A DNA stretch of 11,398 nt from Micrococcales bacterium. Its GTDB lineage: Bacteria; Actinomycetota; Actinomycetes; Actinomycetales; Dermatophilaceae. The translations under genes and the position numbers were made by a program. The notes under the pieces are model-generated. The model was not told where the DNA came from, searched no databases, and saw only the letters and a list, made by a program, of their open reading frames with translations. Positions 6,738-11,398 of the stretch are shown one piece after another (the first letter of the stretch is position 1; each line of letters begins with the position of its first letter). The stretch is taken from assembly GCA_003132125.1 (NCBI GenBank), contig PKWT01000443.1, positions 556 to 11,953 on the forward strand, written 5' to 3'.

Positions 6738-7934
6738 ATGCTGCGCGTAGGACTGACCGGCGGGATAGGTGCAGGCAAGTCGACTGTGGCGCAGAGGTTC
6801 CGGGAGCTTGGCGCCGTCGTCCTGGACGCAGACCAAATGGCTCGTGAGGTGGTTGCTGTCGGCTCGGCCGGGCTGGCGGCGATCCACGAGCGCTTCGGCG
6901 ATGCGGTGATTGCCTCCGATGGGTCCCTTGATCGCGGTGCGCTCGGCGAGGTCGTCTTTGCCGACGCGAAGGCGCTTGGGGATCTCGAGACCATCACCCA
7001 CCCCCTCATTGCCGCGCGCACCCGCTCGCTCCTGGCGTCGGCGGCGGCCGGCACGATCGTCGTGCACGACGTGCCCCTGCTCGTCGAGAAACGGTTGGGT
7101 GCGGACTATCACCTCACGGTGGTGGTCGGGGCGGAAGAAGACATCCGCCTGGCCCGGCTCACGGGCACCCGCGGCCTGGGCGAGGCCGACGCGCGGGCCC
7201 GGATCGCAGCGCAGGCCAGCGACGACCAACGCAGGGCGGCCGCCGACGTGTGGCTCGACAACAACGGGACTGTCGACCGACTGCGGGGGCAGGTTGAGGC
7301 TCTCTGGCAGGACAGGATCGTCGGCTTCAACCACAACCTGATGACTCTTGGCTTCAGCTCGCGGCCCAATACTCCGACCCTCATGGAGTATGACGACTCG
7401 TGGCCTCTGGTGGCGGCCCGCCTCACCGAGCGGATCACGTTGGCGCTAGGGGACAGGGCTGTGGCGGTCGAGCACATCGGGTCCACCAGCGTGCCGGGTC
7501 TGGCAGCGAAGGATGTTATCGACCTCCAGATCGCCGTGCGAAGACTCTCCGACGCCGACTCGCCAGATTTCGTGAAAGCGTTGCTGGACAAGGGTTTTCC
7601 TCGCATGGCGAAAGAGGATCAGGACACGCCATACCCGTGGGCGCCCGACGCGTCGTTGTGGGGCAAACGTCTCCATGGAAGCGCCGACCCCGGGCGCGTC
7701 GCCCATCTGCACGTCCGCGAGCACGGGTCTCCTGGCTGGGAGCTCAACCTGCTGTTCAGGGACTGGCTGGTTGCCAACGCCACCGAACGGGATGCCTACG
7801 CCGACCTCAAACGAGCCCTGGCCCGGACGGAGACCACGACCACGGGCTACACGATGGCCAAGGAGCCCTGGATCGCGCGCGCCCTGGATCGCGCGCGCGT
7901 CTGGGCAGCCCAGACGGGATGGCCGGCCGGATGA
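6738..7934 (+). CDS. coaE: Dephospho-CoA kinase fused to a GrpB/UPF0157 domain
   Basis: This 398-residue two-domain protein carries an N-terminal dephospho-CoA kinase (about 1-200), which phosphorylates the ribose 3'-hydroxyl of dephospho-CoA with ATP in the last step of coenzyme A synthesis. The P-loop GGIGAGKST is at 8-16, the acceptor-site DAD at 30-32, THPL at 87-90 and HDVPLLVEK at 110-118. The C-terminal half (about 212-390) is a GrpB/UPF0157 nucleotidyltransferase-fold domain, recognised by EHIGSTSVPGLAAKDVIDLQ (about 235-254) and the terminal YTMAKEPWIARAL. The same fusion occurs in M. tuberculosis CoaE; the role of the GrpB part is not settled. The start ATG gives the expected N-terminus directly at the P-loop. 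A 16-bp tandem duplication-like stretch (7865-7898) lies near the 3' end but the frame stays intact. Confidence 0.95.
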   Translation: MLRVGLTGGIGAGKSTVAQRFRELGAVVLDADQMAREVVAVGSAGLAAIHERFGDAVIASDGSLDRGALGEVVFADAKALGDLETITHPLIAARTRSLLASAAAGTIVVHDVPLLVEKRLGADYHLTVVVGAEEDIRLARLTGTRGLGEADARARIAAQASDDQRRAAADVWLDNNGTVDRLRGQVEALWQDRIVGFNHNLMTLGFSSRPNTPTLMEYDDSWPLVAARLTERITLALGDRAVAVEHIGSTSVPGLAAKDVIDLQIAVRRLSDADSPDFVKALLDKGFPRMAKEDQDTPYPWAPDASLWGKRLHGSADPGRVAHLHVREHGSPGWELNLLFRDWLVANATERDAYADLKRALARTETTTTGYTMAKEPWIARALDRARVWAAQTGWPAG

Positions 7935-7960
7935 CCAATGTCGGAGGGGGCGTCTACGGT
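7931..7960 (+). promoter_or_regulatory. Probable promoter of uvrB (leaderless type)
   Basis: TACGGT (7955-7960) is a TANNNT -10 with 6 nt between it and the uvrB ATG, the same spacing as at coaE. ATGACC (7931-7936, overlapping the coaE stop) matches the TTGACA -35 at 4 of 6 positions with an 18-nt spacer. A GGAGGGGG run (7943-7950) lies 16 nt before the ATG, too far for a normal ribosome binding site. An in-frame TGA at 7961-7963 excludes any earlier start. No LexA/SOS palindrome is visible. Confidence 0.45.
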
Positions 7961-7966
7961 TGAGCC

Positions 7967-10078
7967 ATGCGGCCCACGACTGACCTCCAGCGGACGGTTG
8001 CCCCATTCAAGGTCGTCGCCGACTTCGAGCCCAGCGGCGACCAGCCGACGGCGATCGCCGACCTGACCAAGCGGATCCAGGCGGGCGAGCAGGACATCGT
8101 GCTGCTCGGCGCGACCGGCACCGGCAAGTCGGCCACCGCTGCCTGGCTGATCGAGCAGGTCCAACGCCCGACGCTGGTCATGGCACCGAACAAGACGCTC
8201 GCCGCACAGCTGGCCAACGAGTTCCGCGAGCTGCTGCCGAACAACGCCGTCGAGTACTTCGTCAGCTACTACGACTACTACCAGCCAGAGGCGTACATAG
8301 CCCAGACCGACACCTACATCGAGAAGGACTCCTCGATCAACGACGAGGTGGAGCGACTGCGGCACAGTGCCACCAACTCGTTGTTGACCAGGCGTGACGT
8401 CATCGTGGTGGCCTCGGTCTCCTGCATCTACGGGCTGGGTACTCCACAGGAGTACGTCGACCGCATGGCCCGGCTCAAGGTGGGCGCCCACATCGAGCGC
8501 GACGACCTGTTGCGCAGGTTTGTGGGGATGCAATACACCCGCAACGACATCGCGTTCACCCGAGGCACCTTCCGCGTGCGCGGCGACACCGTCGAGATCA
8601 TCCCGGTCTACGAGCAGCTGGCGATCCGGATCGAGTTCTTCGGGGACGAGATCGAGCGCATCTACACCCTCCACCCGCTCACCGGCGAGATCATGCGCGA
8701 GGAGGAAGAGATGTATGTCTTCCCCGCGACGCACTACGTGGCCGGCCCCGAACGCATGGAACGCGCGATCCATGGCATCGAGGCTGAGCTCGAGGAGCAG
8801 CTGGCTGCTTTCGAGAAGCAGGGCAAGCTGCTCGAGGCCCAGCGGCTTCGCATGCGTACGACCTATGACATCGAGATGATGCGTCAGGTCGGTTCCTGCT
8901 CCGGCATCGAGAACTACTCGATGCACATCGACGGTCGCCCGCGCGGTTCTGCGCCCAGCTGCCTGCTCGACTACTTCCCCGAGGACTTCCTTCTGGTCAT
9001 CGACGAGTCGCATGTCACCGTCCCGCAGATCGGCGCGATGTACGAAGGCGACATGTCCCGCAAGCGCAACCTGGTCGACTTCGGGTTCCGGCTGCCCAGC
9101 GCCATGGACAACCGGCCGCTGCGCTGGGAGGAGTTCCTGGAGCGGACCGGGCAGACGGTCTATCTTTCGGCAACACCCGGGCCGTACGAGCTGGCCAAGG
9201 GCGACGGCGTGGTCGAGCAGATCATCCGTCCGACGGGGCTGGTCGACCCCCAGATCGTCCTCAAACCGACGAAGGGTCAGATCGACGACCTGTTGCACGA
9301 GATCGGGGAACGGACGGCCAAGCACGAACGAGTGCTGGTCACGACGTTGACCAAGAAGATGGCCGAGGACCTGACCGACTACCTGCTGGAGAGAGGCGTC
9401 CGGGTGCGCTACCTCCACTCAGAGGTCGACACCTTGCGGCGCGTCGAGCTGCTGCGCGAGCTGCGGATGGGGGAGTACGACGTCCTGGTCGGCATCAACC
9501 TGCTCCGCGAGGGACTCGATCTGCCGGAGGTCTCGCTGGTCAGCATCCTGGACGCCGACAAGGAGGGATTCCTGCGCTCAGCACGAAGCCTGATCCAGAC
9601 CATCGGTCGTGCCGCGCGCAACGTCTCCGGTGAAGTGCACATGTATGCCGACAAGATGACCCCGTCGATGGCGCAGGCCATCGACGAGACCACCCGTCGA
9701 CGTGCCATCCAGGTCGCCTACAACCTTGAGCGGGGCATCGACCCCCAGCCGTTGCGCAAACGGATCGCGGACATCACCGACCTGCTCGATCGCGAGGACG
9801 CTGACACCGAGGCTCTGCTGGGCAGTGGTCGGACCCAGTCGCGGGGCAAGGCTCGAGGCGGCGCCGGCGGCCGAGGGGCGCTGGCTGCCGACGTCGGAGT
9901 GTTTGACCGGCGCCTGGCCGAGATGCCCGCCGCGGACCTTGCCGACCTCATCCAGGAGCTCACCGTCCAGATGCACCAGGCGGCATCCGACCTGCACTTC
10001 GAGCTGGCTGCCCGGCTACGCGATGAGCTGGGCGACCTCAAGAAGGAGCTGCGGCAGATGACTGCCGCCACGTCCTGA
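7967..10078 (+). CDS. uvrB: UvrABC excinuclease subunit B
   Basis: This 703-residue protein is the damage-verification helicase of nucleotide excision repair. It receives the lesion from UvrA, inserts its beta-hairpin behind the damaged base and recruits UvrC. Motifs are FEPSGDQPTAI (20-30), Walker A GATGTGKS (48-55), the beta-hairpin YYDYYQPEAYIAQTDTYIEK (101-120), helicase motif II DESH (346-349), motif III YLSATPGPYEL, and QTIGRAARN (motif VI). A Gly/Arg/Ala-rich linker precedes the C-terminal UVR domain (about 655-700), which docks on UvrC. Length and every key motif are as expected for a functional protein. The gene follows coaE by 32 nt on the same strand, so it could be co-transcribed with it as well as driven by the candidate promoter at 7931-7960. 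Confidence 0.98.
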   Translation: MRPTTDLQRTVAPFKVVADFEPSGDQPTAIADLTKRIQAGEQDIVLLGATGTGKSATAAWLIEQVQRPTLVMAPNKTLAAQLANEFRELLPNNAVEYFVSYYDYYQPEAYIAQTDTYIEKDSSINDEVERLRHSATNSLLTRRDVIVVASVSCIYGLGTPQEYVDRMARLKVGAHIERDDLLRRFVGMQYTRNDIAFTRGTFRVRGDTVEIIPVYEQLAIRIEFFGDEIERIYTLHPLTGEIMREEEEMYVFPATHYVAGPERMERAIHGIEAELEEQLAAFEKQGKLLEAQRLRMRTTYDIEMMRQVGSCSGIENYSMHIDGRPRGSAPSCLLDYFPEDFLLVIDESHVTVPQIGAMYEGDMSRKRNLVDFGFRLPSAMDNRPLRWEEFLERTGQTVYLSATPGPYELAKGDGVVEQIIRPTGLVDPQIVLKPTKGQIDDLLHEIGERTAKHERVLVTTLTKKMAEDLTDYLLERGVRVRYLHSEVDTLRRVELLRELRMGEYDVLVGINLLREGLDLPEVSLVSILDADKEGFLRSARSLIQTIGRAARNVSGEVHMYADKMTPSMAQAIDETTRRRAIQVAYNLERGIDPQPLRKRIADITDLLDREDADTEALLGSGRTQSRGKARGGAGGRGALAADVGVFDRRLAEMPAADLADLIQELTVQMHQAASDLHFELAARLRDELGDLKKELRQMTAATS

Positions 10079-10104
10079 AACCGGCTGTCGCTGAGCACAC
10101 CGAC

Positions 10105-10134
10105 TTGAGTTTGTGCCCAGAACTCAGGGATACT
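10105..10134 (+). promoter_or_regulatory. Probable promoter of the riboswitch-terC transcript
   Basis: TTGAGT (10105-10110, 4 of 6 to TTGACA) and GATACT (10129-10134, 4 of 6 to TATAAT) are 18 nt apart. The predicted start, about 10141, coincides with the first bases of the riboswitch aptamer. The agreement between two independent signals raises confidence. Confidence 0.6.
10106..10126. repeat. Inverted repeat inside the terC promoter
   Basis: TGAGTT (10106-10111) and AACTCA (10121-10126) form a perfect 6-bp inverted repeat with a 9-nt centre, TGTGCCCAG. It overlaps the -35 element and the spacer, a typical operator position. It also lies 28 nt after the uvrB stop, so a weak terminator hairpin is an alternative. 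No regulator can be assigned. Confidence 0.4.
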
Positions 10135-10140
10135 GGCGCT

Positions 10141-10254
10141 CCACGGAGGGGAGTATCCCCACGCGGCGACCTCGTCAACACGGATCAGCGAGCCTGCGGG
10201 CCTGCCTGTTCCCGGGGAGCCGGTCCGCCATCGGGGCGGGAGAGACCTCCGGCC
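10141..10254 (+). ncRNA. yybP-ykoY manganese riboswitch aptamer
   Basis: The leader of the TerC-family gene carries the two conserved halves of this class: GGAGGGGAGTATCCCC near the 5' end (10145-10160), with CGTCAACACGG (10173-10183) after it, and GGGAGAGACCTCCGG (10238-10252) at the 3' end. P1 pairs CGGAGG (10144-10149) with CCTCCG (10246-10251); P2 can pair CCCC (10157-10160) with GGGG (10233-10236); an inner stem GCGG/CCGC (10163-10166, 10225-10228) is possible. The class binds Mn2+ and controls Mn2+ exporters and TerC-family genes, which is what follows here. The exact boundaries and inner stems are my reading and were not computed. Confidence 0.87.
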
Positions 10255-10281
10255 ACTTGGTGCTGCACCGTGACCGGAAGG
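10246..10281 (+). promoter_or_regulatory. Expression platform of the Mn riboswitch (ribosome-site sequestering hairpin)
   Basis: The 3' strand of P1, CCTCCGG (10246-10252), can alternatively pair with CCGGAAGG (10274-10281) through 7 bp with one bulged A. A small GGTG-CTG-CACC hairpin (10259-10269) lies inside the loop. CCGGAAGG contains the only Shine-Dalgarno-like sequence before terC, 11 nt from the ATG. The two pairings are mutually exclusive, so Mn2+-stabilised P1 would expose the site and turn translation on. No T-run follows, so a terminator mechanism is less likely. Confidence 0.6.
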
Positions 10282-10292
10282 CAAGTCTGCAC

Positions 10293-11291
10293 ATGAACGA
10301 CCTGAACGTGGCCCCGTGGGTCTGGATGCTCACGCTGGGCGTGACAGTGGTGCTGCTCCTGATCGATGTCCTGATCATCGGCCGCAGACCGCACGTCCCG
10401 TCCATGGGGGAGTCAGCGCGCCACCTCGCCTTCTTCGTCACCCTCGCCATCCTGTTCGGGCTGGGGATCTGGTACTTCTCCGACGCCGACTTCGCCGCGC
10501 AGTACTTCGCCGGGTACCTGACCGAGTACAGCCTCAGTGTCGACAACCTGTTCGTCTTCCTGATCATCATGTCCAAGTTCGGTGTGCCCCCCAGGCTGCA
10601 ACAGACCGCCCTGATGGTCGGCATCATGATCGCCCTGGTCCTGCGCGGGATCTTCATCGCCGTCGGAGCCGTGGCGATCAACCAGTTCTCGTGGATCTTC
10701 TATGTCTTCGGCGCCTTCCTCATCTACACCGCCGTCAAGCTGGCCCGTGAAGGCGAGAGCGAAGACGACGAGTATGAGGAGAACGTTCTCCTGAAGTGGG
10801 TCGAGACGCGCTTTCCGGCCACCAACCAGTGGCAGGGCACCAAGCTGTTCGTCACGTTGAACGGCAGCCGCATCATCACGCCGATGTTCATCGTCATTGT
10901 CGCGCTCGGCACCACCGACCTGCTCTTTGCGCTGGACTCGATTCCCGCGATCTACGGTCTGACCCAGGAACCCTTCCTCGTCCTGACCGCCAACATCTTC
11001 GCCCTCATGGGGCTGCGACAGCTGTACTTCCTCATTGGCGGGCTGCTCAAAAGACTGGTCTATCTGGGCATCGGCCTGTCCGTTCTCCTGTCCTTCATCG
11101 GCCTCAAGCTGATCCTGCACGCGATGCACGAGAACGAGCTTCCGTTCATCAACGGCGGGCGCAACATCACCAGCGCCCCGGACATCACGATCGGCCAGTC
11201 GCTCTCGGCCATCCTGACCATCCTGACCATCACGACCGTCGCGAGCTTGCTCAAGACCCGCAAGGACAACCGGGCCGTCACCCTCGACTGA
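10293..11291 (+). CDS. TerC-family integral membrane protein, probable Mn2+ exporter
   Basis: This 332-residue polytopic membrane protein belongs to the TerC/Alx family. At least seven hydrophobic segments are visible. The conserved acidic membrane motifs are EYSLSVDNLFVF (78-89, with E78 and D84) and TTDLLFALDSIPAIYG (207-222, with D209 and D215), the positions thought to bind metal in the family. A charged cytoplasmic loop lies at about 149-180 (REGESEDDEYEE). Family members were first linked to tellurite resistance; Alx of E. coli and Bacillus TerC homologues are associated with Mn2+ export, and the Mn riboswitch in this leader supports that role here. ATG 10293 was chosen because the frame's earlier ATG (10113) would translate the riboswitch into 60 residues unlike the family. 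Confidence 0.93.
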   Translation: MNDLNVAPWVWMLTLGVTVVLLLIDVLIIGRRPHVPSMGESARHLAFFVTLAILFGLGIWYFSDADFAAQYFAGYLTEYSLSVDNLFVFLIIMSKFGVPPRLQQTALMVGIMIALVLRGIFIAVGAVAINQFSWIFYVFGAFLIYTAVKLAREGESEDDEYEENVLLKWVETRFPATNQWQGTKLFVTLNGSRIITPMFIVIVALGTTDLLFALDSIPAIYGLTQEPFLVLTANIFALMGLRQLYFLIGGLLKRLVYLGIGLSVLLSFIGLKLILHAMHENELPFINGGRNITSAPDITIGQSLSAILTILTITTVASLLKTRKDNRAVTLD

Positions 11292-11331
11292 AGCTGTTCA
11301 CGTCGTTTTCCTGAGCCGCGCCAGGTGTTCG

Positions 11332-11398
11332 CTACTGGTTCGTGGTCTCGGCCATGGCCTCGGGTGTGGACCGTGCGGACCTCACGCCCAGCACCAGC
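11332..11398 (-). CDS. C-terminal end of an unidentified minus-strand protein (partial)
   Basis: Reading the minus strand from the right edge gives 21 codons and a TAG stop (11332-11334): LVLGVRSARSTPEAMAETTNQ. A short hydrophobic start followed by a basic then polar tail would suit the end of a membrane transporter such as an MFS permease, but the fragment is too short to identify. It would run convergent to the TerC gene, with 40 nt between the stops and no clear hairpin there. A plus-strand ATG at 11354 without a ribosome site is a weaker alternative. Confidence 0.35.
   Translation of the reverse strand, partial: LVLGVRSARSTPEAMAETTNQ

Noticed and set aside
7865..7898. Frameshift from the 16-bp tandem repeat (GCCCTGGATCGCGCGC twice) in coaE
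   Set aside because: The reading frame stays open and the protein end, YTMAKEPWIARALDRA, matches GrpB family ends, so the repeat is probably GC-rich coincidence.
7931..7966. LexA/SOS operator upstream of uvrB
   Set aside because: No actinobacterial CGAAC-N4-GTTCG-type palindrome is present in the short interval or in the end of coaE.
7847..9418. Long minus-strand open frame (523 codons) opposite coaE and uvrB
   Set aside because: It is antisense to uvrB, whose motifs are complete. It reflects GC-rich codon bias on the opposite strand, and its translation shows no recognisable domain.
10113..10292. Upstream in-frame ATG for the TerC-family gene, adding 60 residues
   Set aside because: The extension is encoded by the Mn riboswitch, has no family-like sequence and would start upstream of the predicted transcription start.

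Overview
The window looks like a chromosomal segment from a high-GC actinobacterium. The evidence is the strong G/C bias at third codon positions, the actinobacterial-type tail of ribosomal protein S1, a dephospho-CoA kinase carrying a C-terminal GrpB/UPF0157 domain (an arrangement known from Mycobacterium and relatives), and the rpsA...coaE-uvrB gene order. The order or family cannot be fixed from this sequence; Micrococcales or Propionibacteriales are reasonable guesses.

Layout. Positions 1-321 (+) are the end of rpsA (30S ribosomal protein S1). Next comes a perfect 24-bp inverted repeat (377-428) that serves as a terminator between convergent genes, then two head-to-tail copies of a 35-bp repeat (506-575). 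From 6502 down to 576 on the minus strand lies a compact five-gene operon for a Dpp/Opp-type ABC importer: lipoprotein substrate-binding protein, ATPase 1 (DppD type), ATPase 2 (DppF type), permease (DppC type), permease (DppB type). Two junctions are ATGA overlaps and the other two gaps are 10 and 15 nt, so the five proteins are probably made together as one importer. The substrate (peptide, nickel, sugar oligomer or other) cannot be read from sequence alone. The operon sits between rpsA and coaE, which are adjacent in M. tuberculosis.

A 235-nt divergent region (6503-6737) separates this operon from the plus-strand housekeeping block: coaE (last step of CoA synthesis, fused to GrpB) and uvrB (nucleotide excision repair). 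Neither has a well-placed Shine-Dalgarno sequence. Both have a TANNNT hexamer exactly 6 nt before the ATG, which suggests leaderless transcripts.

The most informative regulatory element lies between uvrB and a TerC-family membrane protein gene (10293-11291). The 214-nt leader carries a good match to the yybP-ykoY manganese riboswitch (about 10141-10254), with a promoter placed so that transcription would begin at the 5' edge of the aptamer. The 3' strand of the closing helix P1 can pair instead with the GGAAGG upstream of the terC start. This predicts a translational ON switch: Mn2+ stabilises P1, frees the ribosome binding site and induces a TerC-type Mn2+ exporter. The right edge probably holds the last codons of a minus-strand gene, possibly a membrane transporter.

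No tRNA or rRNA gene, CRISPR array, insertion sequence or phage gene was seen. No clearly new multi-gene system was found. The best leads are the riboswitch expression platform, the 35-bp intergenic repeat, the leaderless-promoter pattern and the inserted, reordered ABC operon.
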